This document shows, one piece after another, positions 47,379 to 56,842 of a stretch of DNA of 64,000 bases; the stretch's first letter is position 1, and every line of letters begins with the position of its first letter. Origin of the DNA: Maribacter cobaltidurans (lineage in GTDB: Bacteria > Bacteroidota > Bacteroidia > Flavobacteriales > Flavobacteriaceae); assembly GCF_002269385.1 (NCBI RefSeq), contig NZ_CP022957.1, positions 367,001 to 431,000 of the forward strand, in the 5' to 3' direction. Both the position numbers and the translations under genes were made by a program. The notes under the pieces are model-generated. The model was given only the letters and a program-made list of their open reading frames with translations. It searched no databases and was not told the origin of the DNA.

Positions 47379-48920
47379 ATGATGAAAACTAAAACTATAG
47401 TCTTTTTTATTGCACTTACTATTTCTGCCATACCTGTCATAGGGCAAACAACATTAATTGAAGGTTTATCTTTTTCTTCTATTCAAGGGGAAATGAGTAA
47501 AAAAGATACGACTGTTTTAAACACTGATTTCAGTAAAAAACTGAAGGTGTCTGTCACTGGCAATGATGCTTCTTCTTTCAAATCAACATTAAGCGAATTA
47601 AAAAAAGGGGAAACTTTATTGATCACTTGGTATGAACCAGAAAAAACTTTTAAAGGTATTGCTACTGCTAATGTCAAGGTTACAAACGGCAAGAAAACCC
47701 TTTTAAACACTAAAGTAAGGGGCATTAGCACCATTGGGCTTGAAGGGGAAAATGAACCTGCCCTTTCAACCGTTTTACAGGCTTTCGGTATAGACACCAA
47801 TTTAGGATGGACTTCGCTAGCCAACCACACCAAACCTGAAAAATCAGGTGAGGAGTTAGCGCCTTGTCTTTTCAAAAAAAATGGTAATGCCGATGTTAAA
47901 ATAACACCAATTGCAAGATATAGCCCAGCTTTCGAGTTGTCTTTCGGATTCTACATTAATTCCCAGGATGGCCCTGAACTTCACCAAGTAGGGGTTTTAA
48001 GTGGTAGCGATGCTTTTCACGAGCATCAAAACCTCATGCCTGCTATGGCACATGGGAAAACCGATTTCAATCCAGGTGATGCCACGTTTGGTATTTATAC
48101 GATAAGTGACACACATAACAGTTTTCAGGAAGATGGATGGAACCAATTGCTTTATCCAGAACATGCAGGCCATGCTGCCCGCATTTACCCCGTAAAAAAA
48201 GCTGGTAAAGTTATTTCGAATAGCTATTTGGTATGCTTTGAAGAAGCCTCAAATGGTGATTACCAAGACTATGTCTTTCTGTTAGAAAACGTTGAGCCAG
48301 TATATTTGGACACCATGTTCACTGACTTGTTCGCCAACGATAATCTTTCCGACTCTTGGTACAAATTCATTGAAAGTAAAGGTAAAAACAACGACCCTGA
48401 TAACATTTTTACGTTGAAGGATGGTATTTTACACGTTACGGGACAAGAAATGGGCTATATAATGACCAACAAGGTTTATAAAAATTATCATTTTTCGGTG
48501 GAATTTAAATGGGGTGAAAAACGTTGGCCTCCTCGGGAAAATGTGAAGCGCGATAGCGGCATTTGTTATCACATTCCAGAATATGCGCCAGATCAAGTAT
48601 GGCCTTGGTCCGTGGAGTGTCAAATACAGGAAGGGGATACTGGTGATTTTTGGTTATTAGGCTATAGCACGATTGAAGTTGATGGAAAGCAAAACCTACC
48701 TAAAATGTATTCCAATGTCGTGAAGAAAACCGATAATGAAAAGCCCCGAGGCGAATGGAATACCGTAGAAGTGATTACCTATAATGGCATTTGTGTACAC
48801 CGTGTAAATGGTGTGGTAGTCAACTATGGTAGGACTTCTAACTTGTTCAAGGGTAAAATACTGTTGCAAAGTGAATTGGCTGAATTGGATTACCGCAACG
48901 TGAAAATCAGGGAATTTTAA
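47379..48920 (+). CDS. Exported two-domain protein with C-terminal DUF1080
   Basis: Signal peptide ending PVIGQ at about residue 22. Residues about 23-310 form a beta-rich region that I cannot assign with confidence (HEHQNLMPAMAHGK and FGIYTISDTHNS stand out). Residues about 315-513 are a DUF1080 domain (YHFSVEFKWGEKRW, DSGICYHI, QIQEGDTGDFWLLG). It probably has the same 3-keto-glycoside theme as the two genes before it, but sits 204 bp downstream and is likely transcribed separately. Confidence 0.75.
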   Translation: MMKTKTIVFFIALTISAIPVIGQTTLIEGLSFSSIQGEMSKKDTTVLNTDFSKKLKVSVTGNDASSFKSTLSELKKGETLLITWYEPEKTFKGIATANVKVTNGKKTLLNTKVRGISTIGLEGENEPALSTVLQAFGIDTNLGWTSLANHTKPEKSGEELAPCLFKKNGNADVKITPIARYSPAFELSFGFYINSQDGPELHQVGVLSGSDAFHEHQNLMPAMAHGKTDFNPGDATFGIYTISDTHNSFQEDGWNQLLYPEHAGHAARIYPVKKAGKVISNSYLVCFEEASNGDYQDYVFLLENVEPVYLDTMFTDLFANDNLSDSWYKFIESKGKNNDPDNIFTLKDGILHVTGQEMGYIMTNKVYKNYHFSVEFKWGEKRWPPRENVKRDSGICYHIPEYAPDQVWPWSVECQIQEGDTGDFWLLGYSTIEVDGKQNLPKMYSNVVKKTDNEKPRGEWNTVEVITYNGICVHRVNGVVVNYGRTSNLFKGKILLQSELAELDYRNVKIREF

Positions 48921-48944
48921 AGAAAGGAGGAACTATCTTATAAA

Positions 48945-50387
48945 TTATTCAACAACGGTCACTTCACTATAATCCGAAGTAATTACAATAGAGCGATTAT
49001 CAGCTTCGCCCCTAGTATACCCCTTTAGTATTGTGGTGTTTCCATTTTTTGTCTCATTAAGTTTTAAACTTTTGGGTAAAGCCATATCGGATGCAGTTCC
49101 CTTAATGTATATTTTAGTAGCCGCAGTAGGTAACTTAAAATTAAGTTCGGCATTTTTTAAGGAAACATCCATCTCCTCAAAATCATTGTCAATAGATAGA
49201 ATTTTTAAGGGACCAAAGTCATTCTTAATAAATGCCTTTTTCATTAAATTATCTATGGTTACATCAGAGGAGTTGGCCTGTAATTGTAAAGTGTGAACCT
49301 CGCTCAACGCTATATCTTTGGAATAGTTCGTCTTTAATTGACCATAATTCCAGTTGCGAACGTTTACTGGAGAATACGATACGGACACTTGGGTTTCATC
49401 CCCATCTATGGTAGTAGCCCAAAGGCTTGAATGCGACAAAGTCGCATTCAAGTTCCTTGTATTTTCGGCCAATTTCACTTCTCCATGCCTTACATTCATT
49501 TTAATCTTGGTAGATTTTGGCATTTTAATCTTAATGGTCTTTTTGATTTTATAGTTTTTGTTTTCCCCATCGGTAGAGAAATAAAATATATTGGGGCCTT
49601 CATGTTTCTCCCTAAGCTCCATCATTTCCCGTCTTACTTCTTTTTGGGCCTCCCTTGCTTCTTGCATGGCTTCCCGGCTTTCCATTCTTTTCTCTATCAT
49701 TTCTTCGCGCTTTTTCTCCATTTCCTCCCTCCTTTTATCCTGCTCCTCTAAACGCTTCTCCATTTCCTTACCGCGTTCTTCCATGCGCTTGGCCCATTCT
49801 TCCAGCTTTTTCTGATGCTTTTCATCAAAACTCTTTTTAAATTCCTCTTGCCATTTCTTCATGTACTTTTCCCCATCCTTTTGATAAGCCTTGTAGTCAA
49901 ACTTAAAGCCATCGGTTAACGGTAACGGTGGCATGGGGGGCATTTCGACGATTTCAGGGAAAGGAGCGATTTCTGGAATTTCAACAACGAACGGGGCAAT
50001 TTCCGGAATTTCAATATCCAGGTCACCAAATTCAAACTCAAAATCCTGCGATCCAAAAAGTCCAAATTTCTTTGAGGTAGACGTGATTTCAATTCTTGAG
50101 CTATTACCCAGAATTTTAATGGGGTCGTTTTCAAAATATTTTTCTACTTCATCTTTTTCTGCCCCTTCCAACTCCACCGTAGCGACAATCTCTACGACAT
50201 CCTTGTCCCATGTTTCAAACTCAATATCCGCATAACTGGTATTGATGTCCAAAACCGCATCCTTATTTACATTAAAGCTTTCCTTATAGGTCTTACTTTC
50301 CTTCTGACCAAAGACGCCAAATATGCTGATTAAAAATCCTATAGCAATGATGAGTTGCTTAGATACTATTTTCGGTGATCTGTTCAT
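48945..50387 (-). CDS. Exported DUF4097-like protein with inserted charged helix
   Basis: 480 residues. Signal peptide ending GVFGQ, then beta-rich sequence (INTSYADIEFETWDKDVV) of the DUF4097 adhesin-like type. Around residues 120-155 is a Pro/Glu repeat with EIPEIAPF twice. Residues about 165-265 are almost all Glu, Lys, Arg, Gln and Met with a strong helical pattern, a likely rod or coiled coil, before the beta solenoid resumes (VTIDN, SSDVTI). Last gene of the ECF sigma unit, overlapping the anti-sigma-like gene by 29 bp, so probably the product whose state feeds back on it. Confidence 0.7.
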   Translation of the reverse strand: MNRSPKIVSKQLIIAIGFLISIFGVFGQKESKTYKESFNVNKDAVLDINTSYADIEFETWDKDVVEIVATVELEGAEKDEVEKYFENDPIKILGNSSRIEITSTSKKFGLFGSQDFEFEFGDLDIEIPEIAPFVVEIPEIAPFPEIVEMPPMPPLPLTDGFKFDYKAYQKDGEKYMKKWQEEFKKSFDEKHQKKLEEWAKRMEERGKEMEKRLEEQDKRREEMEKKREEMIEKRMESREAMQEAREAQKEVRREMMELREKHEGPNIFYFSTDGENKNYKIKKTIKIKMPKSTKIKMNVRHGEVKLAENTRNLNATLSHSSLWATTIDGDETQVSVSYSPVNVRNWNYGQLKTNYSKDIALSEVHTLQLQANSSDVTIDNLMKKAFIKNDFGPLKILSIDNDFEEMDVSLKNAELNFKLPTAATKIYIKGTASDMALPKSLKLNETKNGNTTILKGYTRGEADNRSIVITSDYSEVTVVE

Positions 50388-50946
50388 TTTTTGATGATTT
50401 TAATTGATTTAACTTCTTTTTTAACTTCTGTAATAACTGTAATCTTAATTGTAGGTTTTCTATGAGGGCGGATATTGTCTGATCATTAGGACCCAATTCA
50501 TTGAGTTCTCCATTAAGGCGGTCATACTCGGTATTGAGCTCTGAAAGTTGCTCCATAAAACTATCTACTAGTTCTTTGTTGGATTCTGAAATATCCAATT
50601 GTGATAGCTCCATGTTTATATTGGCCACATAATAGTTCTCCACTTTTTTTAAATCCGGGGAAAGGTCTCCAAACGAAAAGCTTTTATTCTTATCATCGGG
50701 GTCACCCTTATCTACAATGGTTGCAGGAATGTCATCCTTGGTATCAAATTGAAAATAGGCCATTAGCCCTACCCCCACTAGAAGAATAATGGAAGCGGCA
50801 ATTTTCCATGTATTCCATTTAGACGGACGCTCCTGAGGCAGTGTTTCCTCCAATTTGGACAAAAAGCGCTCTTCGTGACCTTGTTTCATTTTAAAATTTT
50901 GTTGTTCGCGTTCCTTGTCGAACATTTTTTTAAGATCCTGTGCCAT
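50359..50946 (-). CDS. Membrane anti-sigma-like protein
   Basis: 195 residues: a charged cytoplasmic N-terminus (about 1-45), one membrane helix (WKIAASIILLVGVGLMAYF) and a periplasmic helical part with a Leu-rich coiled coil at the end. It overlaps the ECF sigma gene by 17 bp. The position and topology fit an anti-sigma factor, although I see no ZAS or other named anti-sigma domain. Confidence 0.65.
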   Translation of the reverse strand: MAQDLKKMFDKEREQQNFKMKQGHEERFLSKLEETLPQERPSKWNTWKIAASIILLVGVGLMAYFQFDTKDDIPATIVDKGDPDDKNKSFSFGDLSPDLKKVENYYVANINMELSQLDISESNKELVDSFMEQLSELNTEYDRLNGELNELGPNDQTISALIENLQLRLQLLQKLKKKLNQLKSSKNEQITENSI

Positions 50947-51472
50947 ATCCCTTTAATTTTAATAACTCCTTTAATTGACCTTTACCCCTTAAAAGTCTTG
51001 TCCTACATGCCGTTTCAGAAATTTTCAATACCTCAGAAATTTCTTGGTGGTCAAATCCCTCAACCAAATACATCATGACCACATATTTATATTTGTCGGA
51101 CAACTGTTCAATGGCGGTCTTTACCTCATCAATTTCTATATGTTCCTCAACCGTCCAATCATCTTCTTCTACACATCTCATATAGCTCTCATCCAAGCTG
51201 ATATTTTGTTCATTCCTTGATTTCAAAAAATCGATGCACTTGTTCACTACGATTCTCTTCAACCAAGCCCCAAAAGTGACCTCGCCCTTATACTGATGCA
51301 TCTTTTGAAACGCTTTTATGAAAGCTTCCTGCAACACATCCTCCGCATCATCTGCATTTTTTAAAAAACGCATGGCCACACAATACATTCCATCACAATA
51401 TTGCCTGTACAATTTTAACTGTGCAGAACGGTCATTGGCTTTACATTTTTCTAGAATGTCAGCTTGAAACAT
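50930..51472 (-). CDS. ECF-type RNA polymerase sigma factor
   Basis: 180 residues with region 2 (RFLKNADDAEDVLQEAFIKA, the -10 and core-binding part) and region 4 (VEGFDHQEISEVLKISETAC, helix-turn-helix), no region 3, as in sigma-E types. First gene of a three-gene overlapping unit with the anti-sigma-like protein and the charged-rod exported protein. I saw no clear autoregulatory promoter upstream. Confidence 0.9.
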   Translation of the reverse strand: MFQADILEKCKANDRSAQLKLYRQYCDGMYCVAMRFLKNADDAEDVLQEAFIKAFQKMHQYKGEVTFGAWLKRIVVNKCIDFLKSRNEQNISLDESYMRCVEEDDWTVEEHIEIDEVKTAIEQLSDKYKYVVMMYLVEGFDHQEISEVLKISETACRTRLLRGKGQLKELLKLKGYGTGS

Positions 51473-51578
51473 GGGTCGGTTTGATGTTTGTTTTAGTGCT
51501 TGTTATCTTAAGGACGAAAGAAAAAAAGGGATGTTGCAAAAAACTGCTATTTTTACGAATCTTTTTTAAATTTTTCGC

Positions 51579-52487
51579 TTGAAACAAGTTACGATTTCCA
51601 ACGATTATATGACGCTAATGGTTTTAGACTATGGCGCCACCATCCAAAAACTATTGGTAAAAGGAAAGGATGGCAACTATACTAATGTTGTCGTAGGCTA
51701 CAATCATCCAAGTAGGTATAGGTTGGACGATAATTGTCTGGGGGCCTGTATGGGAAGGTACGCCGGACGCATCTCCAATGGAAGTTTTGTTTTGGACCGT
51801 GAAAAATTTTTGTTGTACCAAGAGGACGGCGTCCATTTACATGGGGGCAAGGAAGGTTTTCATCAAAAATACTGGAATATTGAGGAGGTATCCTACGCAG
51901 ATGAGCCCATGGTAAAACTTTCTTACCGGAGCAAGCATTTGGAAGAAGGATATCCCGGAAACCTCACCGTAAACGTTACCTATAGACTGGTAAACAATGC
52001 ACTTCAAATCGTACATGAGGCGGTAACGGACCGAAGCACCGTTATAAATCTAACCAATCACTCCTATTTTAAATTGGACGATAGCCCTTACATAGATGCC
52101 TATGAACTAACGCTTAATTGTCCCTATGTATTGGAAACCGATGAAAATCTGCTGCCCACGGGAAATATTGTTCCTGTACGAAAAACCAATTACGATTTTC
52201 TGTTACCCAAGGAGATAGGTATTCAACGTTTGGACACGCCTTTTGTAAAGGATATGGGAAATGAAAAAGTAGCGGAGCTACAATCCTTCAAATCCGGCAT
52301 TACCATGAACGTATTTACCAACCAACCTGCCGTTGTGGTTTACACTCCTTTGGATTTCCCTGGCATTTGTTTTGAAACGCAAAATTATCCAGATGCCCCC
52401 AATCAACCGGACTTCCCCAATAGTGTATTAAAACCTGGTGAAACCTATAACAACATTACTATCTTTAAGTTTGATTTAGTACCTTAG
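51579..52487 (+). CDS. galM: Aldose 1-epimerase
   Basis: Interconverts the alpha and beta anomers of galactose and glucose. NLTNHSYFKL holds the catalytic His and ICFETQNYPDAPNQPDFPN the catalytic Glu; VHLHGGKEGFHQKYW is also characteristic. TTG start at 51579 matches the family N-terminus better than the ATG ten codons later. 302 residues is slightly short of the longest members. No signal, so cytoplasmic. Confidence 0.88.
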   Translation: MKQVTISNDYMTLMVLDYGATIQKLLVKGKDGNYTNVVVGYNHPSRYRLDDNCLGACMGRYAGRISNGSFVLDREKFLLYQEDGVHLHGGKEGFHQKYWNIEEVSYADEPMVKLSYRSKHLEEGYPGNLTVNVTYRLVNNALQIVHEAVTDRSTVINLTNHSYFKLDDSPYIDAYELTLNCPYVLETDENLLPTGNIVPVRKTNYDFLLPKEIGIQRLDTPFVKDMGNEKVAELQSFKSGITMNVFTNQPAVVVYTPLDFPGICFETQNYPDAPNQPDFPNSVLKPGETYNNITIFKFDLVP

Positions 52488-52519
52488 AATTACTGAATGT
52501 ATTAAGCTACTTAGTATCC

Positions 52520-53083
52520 ATGAAAGTATTGAAAAGATTGGTTATCATTCTATTGGTATTGTTTGGCCTCTTTTATTTTGTAGGCCTGCCCTATTTAAGA
52601 AATCAAACCAAAAAATACAGTCCAGAAAGGACCAGTTCATATACCCTAAAAGGAACCGACCTTGAGGTGCATTACTCCAGTCCCTCCAAAAAGGGAAGAA
52701 ATATTTTTGGGGATTTAGTACCCTTCAATAAAGTATGGCGGACTGGTGCCAACGAACCAACGACCTTCACCACAACTGAACCCATTGATATTATAGACAA
52801 ACCTTTATCCGCCGGAACCTATTCCTTATGGACCATTCCAAATAAGGATAGTTGGCAAGTCATTTTCAACAAGGAAGTCCCAGATTGGGGAGTTACCTTC
52901 TTTGGGGATGGTACCCAGACTACAAGAGATGCCGCTGAAGATGTTGTACGCGTCGAGGTTCCCTCTAGAGTTACTCCAGAATCCGTTGAAGATTTTACTA
53001 TTGACTTTACGAACGAGGATCAGCTCTATTTGAGTCTTTCATGGGACAATACTTTGGTAAACGTTCCGATAAACAAGAAATGA
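52520..53083 (+). CDS. DUF2911 membrane-anchored protein
   Basis: 187 residues with an N-terminal hydrophobic helix (about 4-24) and no clear cleavage site, then a DUF2911 beta-sandwich: VWRTGANEPTTFTTTEPI and SAGTYSLWTIPNKDSWQVI. Periplasmic, function unknown. 32 bp after galM. Confidence 0.85.
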   Translation: MKVLKRLVIILLVLFGLFYFVGLPYLRNQTKKYSPERTSSYTLKGTDLEVHYSSPSKKGRNIFGDLVPFNKVWRTGANEPTTFTTTEPIDIIDKPLSAGTYSLWTIPNKDSWQVIFNKEVPDWGVTFFGDGTQTTRDAAEDVVRVEVPSRVTPESVEDFTIDFTNEDQLYLSLSWDNTLVNVPINKK

Positions 53084-53135
53084 ACCCTATAAAAGAAAGG
53101 CCATCGCACCTGTAGACAAAAGTTTTGGAGGCACT

Positions 53136-54119
53136 TTGGATGCCAACTTTGTAGATCATTTGACGCAGGGCGTCCTAACAAATAATACTACGGTCTTGGC
53201 CCAAGCGATTACCTTAATCGAAAGCGCAAAAACAGAACATCAAAAGATAGCGGTCAAACTTCTTGAAAAATGTATCGGCCACCAAACGGAATCCATCAGG
53301 ATTGGAATTACCGGAGTACCAGGAGTAGGAAAAAGCACTTTTATCGAAAGTTTTGGCAAACTTCTATTAAGTAAAGGGAAGAGAGTGGCCGTGCTCTCTG
53401 TAGATCCCTCGAGCAATGAAACAAAAGGGAGTATTCTCGGAGATAAGGTCAGAATGGAATCGTTGGCCAAAGAGCAGCATGCTTTTATCAGACCTTCCCC
53501 AACCGGTGGTTCTTTAGGCGGGGTGGCCCGAAAAACTAGGGAGACCATCATTCTTTTGGAGACGGCGGGCTATGATATTATTTTAATCGAAACCGTAGGT
53601 GTGGGACAAAACGAAACGACGGTTAGGGATATGACCGATTTCTTTTTACTTCTAAAGCTACCTGGTGCAGGTGACGAACTCCAAGGTATAAAAAGAGGGG
53701 TTATGGAAATGGCCGATGCCATCGCTATCAACAAAGCTGATGGACACAACAAGAAACCCGCAGAATCTGCCAAAATGGAATTTAGCCGGGCTTTGCACTT
53801 ATTTGCCGCAAAAGATAATGGATGGGTTCCTAAAGTAATGACCTGTTCAGCTGTAGAAAACAAAGGATTAACTTCTATTTGGTCATGCATTGAAAACTTT
53901 GTGACCCTATCCAAGGAGAACGGATTTTTTGAACAAACCAGAAAACATCAGAATAAAAAATGGCTTAGAGAACATATTAATCATATCCTGCTCAGGGATT
54001 TTTATGAGCATCCCGATATTTCAAAGGCCCTATCAGTACTTGAAAAAAAAGTGGTCGACGGTGAAATTACACCTTTTAGGGCGGCCGAGAATCTCGTAAA
54101 AAACTATCGGGAAACTTAG
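53136..54119 (+). CDS. meaB: Methylmalonyl-CoA mutase-associated GTPase MeaB
   Basis: A G3E GTPase that loads and protects the cobalamin cofactor of methylmalonyl-CoA mutase. Walker A GVPGVGKST at about 60-68, VDPSSNETKGSILGDK, and ETVGVGQNE as switch. NKADG is the guanine-specificity motif. The frame begins with TTG at 53136; upstream it stays open for 63 bp but has no ATG, GTG or TTG, so the N-terminus is uncertain. Works with the cobalamin adenosyltransferase at 25561. Confidence 0.9.
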   Translation: MDANFVDHLTQGVLTNNTTVLAQAITLIESAKTEHQKIAVKLLEKCIGHQTESIRIGITGVPGVGKSTFIESFGKLLLSKGKRVAVLSVDPSSNETKGSILGDKVRMESLAKEQHAFIRPSPTGGSLGGVARKTRETIILLETAGYDIILIETVGVGQNETTVRDMTDFFLLLKLPGAGDELQGIKRGVMEMADAIAINKADGHNKKPAESAKMEFSRALHLFAAKDNGWVPKVMTCSAVENKGLTSIWSCIENFVTLSKENGFFEQTRKHQNKKWLREHINHILLRDFYEHPDISKALSVLEKKVVDGEITPFRAAENLVKNYRET

Positions 54120-54158
54120 AACAGGAAATCCACTTATTCCAGTATAAGGATAAAAACT

Positions 54159-54166
54159 TAACTTTG
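54159..54166 (+). promoter_or_regulatory. Candidate promoter -7 box for the GT2 gene
   Basis: TAACTTTG matches TAnnTTTG, 23 nt before the ATG. The -33 position reads TTC rather than TTG at 19-nt spacing. Confidence 0.35.
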
Positions 54167-54189
54167 CCCCTTAACCCAAAAACCGCTTA

Positions 54190-55149
54190 ATGGATATTGT
54201 TACTCCTTCCCTACTCTCCGTCGTAGTCCCTCTTTACAATGAGGAAGACAATGTTGTCCTACTGACGCAGAAAATCCATGAAAGCCTTATTGGTTACAAT
54301 TACCAAATCATATACATAGACGATTTTTCAACGGACAATACCAAAAAGGTGGTCAAGGCCATGGAGGACGGTAAGGTCCATTTGATCGAGCTTAAGAAAA
54401 ACTACGGTCAAAGTTTGGCCTTGGCTGCTGGGATAGACTATGCCGAAGGAGAATATATAATAACGATGGACGGAGACCTGCAAAATGATCCTAGCGATAT
54501 TCCACAAATGCTAACGCATGCGGTAAACGAGGATTATGATTTGGTTACCGGCATCCGTCAAAAACGAAAAGATTCCCTTGTAAAAAAAATACCTTCCAAA
54601 ATAGCCAACTACTTAGTGCGTAGGGTAACAAAATTGGATATTAAGGATAATGGCTGTGCCTTAAAAATATTTACTAGGGATATCGCAAAGGATTTGAACC
54701 TTTATGGTGAAATGCATCGCTTTATTACGCTGTTGGCCCATTTGGAGGGCGCACAGATCAAACAAGTACCGGTAAAACATCATGCCCGTCATGCCGGTGT
54801 CTCCAAGTACGGTCTGGAACGTGTTTTCAAGGTAGTTGCGGATATGATGCTCCTACTCTTTATCAGGAAATATTTTCAAAGGCCGATTCACCTATTCGGA
54901 ATCTTTGGTTTTCTCTTGATCATTCTGGGTGTGCTTATAAATATCTACTTATTGATCGTAAAGTTTGGATTGGGAGAGGATATTGGAAACAGACCCTTGC
55001 TAACTTTTGGACTGATGTTTATTTTAGGGGGCATACAACTGTTCACCATAGGAATTGTAATGGAGCTTTTAATCAGGACCTATTATGAATCCCAAAAAAA
55101 GAGACCTTATCGAATAAAAAAAGTAAGCATCGGTGGCAAATCCTCGTAA
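54190..55149 (+). CDS. Polyprenyl-phosphate glycosyltransferase, GT2 (GtrB/DPM-like)
   Basis: Transfers a sugar from a nucleotide donor to a polyprenyl phosphate. VVPLYNEEDNV opens the GT2 fold, DDFSTDNT and MDGDLQNDP supply the metal-binding Asp residues, and two C-terminal helices (about 235-300) anchor it. 319 residues is standard for GtrB-like enzymes. Overlaps the next gene by 17 bp; together they could make and flip, or act on, a lipid-linked sugar. Confidence 0.88.
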   Translation: MDIVTPSLLSVVVPLYNEEDNVVLLTQKIHESLIGYNYQIIYIDDFSTDNTKKVVKAMEDGKVHLIELKKNYGQSLALAAGIDYAEGEYIITMDGDLQNDPSDIPQMLTHAVNEDYDLVTGIRQKRKDSLVKKIPSKIANYLVRRVTKLDIKDNGCALKIFTRDIAKDLNLYGEMHRFITLLAHLEGAQIKQVPVKHHARHAGVSKYGLERVFKVVADMMLLLFIRKYFQRPIHLFGIFGFLLIILGVLINIYLLIVKFGLGEDIGNRPLLTFGLMFILGGIQLFTIGIVMELLIRTYYESQKKRPYRIKKVSIGGKSS

Positions 55150-55990
55150 GACCTTCACCACTATTCTTAAGGTTTCGATAAGTATTTTGCTTGTCTATTT
55201 TATTTTTACCAAAATCGATGTTTCGGAAGTATTACGTACCCTGAAAAGGAGTCATCCTATTTATCTTTTGGTGGCTATCCTGTTATTTTTGGTTTCGAAA
55301 ATCATTGCCTCCTTTAGACTAAATTCCTATTTCCATCAACTTGGAATCCCTTTGTCCCAAAAAAGCAATTTAAAACTTTATCTACTGGGGATGTTCTACA
55401 ATCTTTTCCTTCCCGGCGGGATTGGAGGCGATGCCTATAAGGGCTACGTGATCAAAAAGACTTTCGAGGTGCCTACTAAACGCGTGGTTAGTATTTTGGT
55501 GCTGGACCGACTCAGTGGCCTGCTATTGCTTTTTGTTTATGCCTGTATTCTTCTTTTGGCATTGGAAAATCAGGTTCTGGAATCCTATTGGTGGGTGTTT
55601 TTGATTTTAATACCACTGTCCGTTGGTGTCTTCTATTTTTTGAACAAAAAATTCTTCAATTATGTACTACCCATTTTTTGGAAATCCGTTGGGTATTCCG
55701 CTATGGTGCAACTGGCCCAGCTGTTCTGTGTGCTATGTATCATGAGGGCACTTTCCATTGAAGGCAATACTATTGCTTACCTTGTGATATTTTTGGTTTC
55801 TTCTATTGTATCCGTTGTTCCTTTGACCATTGGAGGTTTGGGTAGTAGGGAAGTCACCTTTTTCTACGGTGCCGCTTTACTGAACCTGGAAGAAAGTACC
55901 TCCGTAGGGATTAGTGTGGTGTTCTTTTTGATTACCGCTTTGGTTTCGCTCACGGGAATATTTTTTCATTTTAAGAAAATTAAATTGTAA
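55133..55990 (+). CDS. Flippase-like membrane protein (UPF0104/LPG-synthase TM domain)
   Basis: 285 residues with seven to eight membrane helices, GTG start. LPGGIGGDAYKGYVI and GGLGSREVTFFYGA are the conserved motifs of the lysylphosphatidylglycerol-synthase transmembrane (UPF0104) family. It has no catalytic aminoacyl-transferase domain. The close pairing with a GT2 enzyme suggests it moves the lipid-linked sugar, but that is inference. Confidence 0.83.
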   Translation: MANPRKTFTTILKVSISILLVYFIFTKIDVSEVLRTLKRSHPIYLLVAILLFLVSKIIASFRLNSYFHQLGIPLSQKSNLKLYLLGMFYNLFLPGGIGGDAYKGYVIKKTFEVPTKRVVSILVLDRLSGLLLLFVYACILLLALENQVLESYWWVFLILIPLSVGVFYFLNKKFFNYVLPIFWKSVGYSAMVQLAQLFCVLCIMRALSIEGNTIAYLVIFLVSSIVSVVPLTIGGLGSREVTFFYGAALLNLEESTSVGISVVFFLITALVSLTGIFFHFKKIKL

Positions 55991-56089
55991 ATACTTCCAG
56001 TTTAAAATAAAATTTCAAAGATTAGACTATTAAGTGTATATGTAATTATTCAACAAGCTATACGAGTTAATGAATACTAAGAATCAAAC

Positions 56090-56842
56090 CTAGGTATTCA
56101 ACCAATCCTTAAAATCACTTGTTTTTGGACGGCTAACAATAAATTCTTGGTCACGTGAATTGGTAATGGAGAGTTTCACCCGGTGGTTGAAATAGGAGTC
56201 TATTTTTTCAATGGAATTTTTGGCCACAATTTGCCCACGGTTTATTCTGAAGAATTTATTGGGGTCCAACGAATCGAAAAGTTCGTCTATGGTTTCATTG
56301 ATAATAAAGCGTTTGCCCAAAGTCACGCCAAATGTAACGCTATCCTCCGAATAGCAATACAAAAGCTCCGATATTTTGACTTGAAGGAATCCACTCCCTT
56401 CTTTGACCAATATGCCTTCCCTTGTAGGAGTTGTTTGAAAACTACCGAGAAGCTGTTTCAAAATGGCGGGATCGATGGAATTCGGTTTATTGGACTTTTT
56501 AAATTTATCAAGTGCCTTCTTCAAATCATCATGTTGTATTGGCTTTAGCAGATAATCCACGCTATTCACCTTAAATGCCTGTATGGCATATTGATCAAAG
56601 GCTGTTGTAAAAATAATGGGAGCATCGATATCGATTTTCTGAAAAATCTCAAAACTTAAGCCATCGGCCAATTGGATGTCCATAAACAGCAAATCAGGTA
56701 GGGCATTACTCTTAAACCACTGGATAGTATCTTCTACCGTATCTATTATGGACAACAATTCATGTTCAAAATCACATGCCGTTAACATACGCTGCAATTG
56801 ATTTGCCGCTCTGGCTTCATCTTCAATAATCAGTATTTTCAT
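56090..56842 (-). CDS. LytTR-family response regulator
   Basis: REC domain with Asp55 as the phosphorylation site (LLFMDIQLADG) and the switch residues FTTAFDQYAIQAF and LLKPI, followed by a LytTR DNA-binding domain (about 150-250; INETIDELFDSLDPNKFFRI and HRVKLSI). I use the ATG at 56842. It overlaps the kinase gene by 20 bp. LytTR proteins bind direct repeats about 21 bp apart, which matters for the phased boxes found elsewhere in this window. Confidence 0.92.
   Translation of the reverse strand: MKILIIEDEARAANQLQRMLTACDFEHELLSIIDTVEDTIQWFKSNALPDLLFMDIQLADGLSFEIFQKIDIDAPIIFTTAFDQYAIQAFKVNSVDYLLKPIQHDDLKKALDKFKKSNKPNSIDPAILKQLLGSFQTTPTREGILVKEGSGFLQVKISELLYCYSEDSVTFGVTLGKRFIINETIDELFDSLDPNKFFRINRGQIVAKNSIEKIDSYFNHRVKLSITNSRDQEFIVSRPKTSDFKDWLNT

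Noticed and set aside
49431..49840. Several open frames on the plus strand rich in Phe, Ser and Leu
   Set aside because: They lie antisense to the Glu/Lys/Arg-rich helix of the 48945-50387 gene; the GAA/AAG codon run read backwards creates long frames without stops. No start context or family match.
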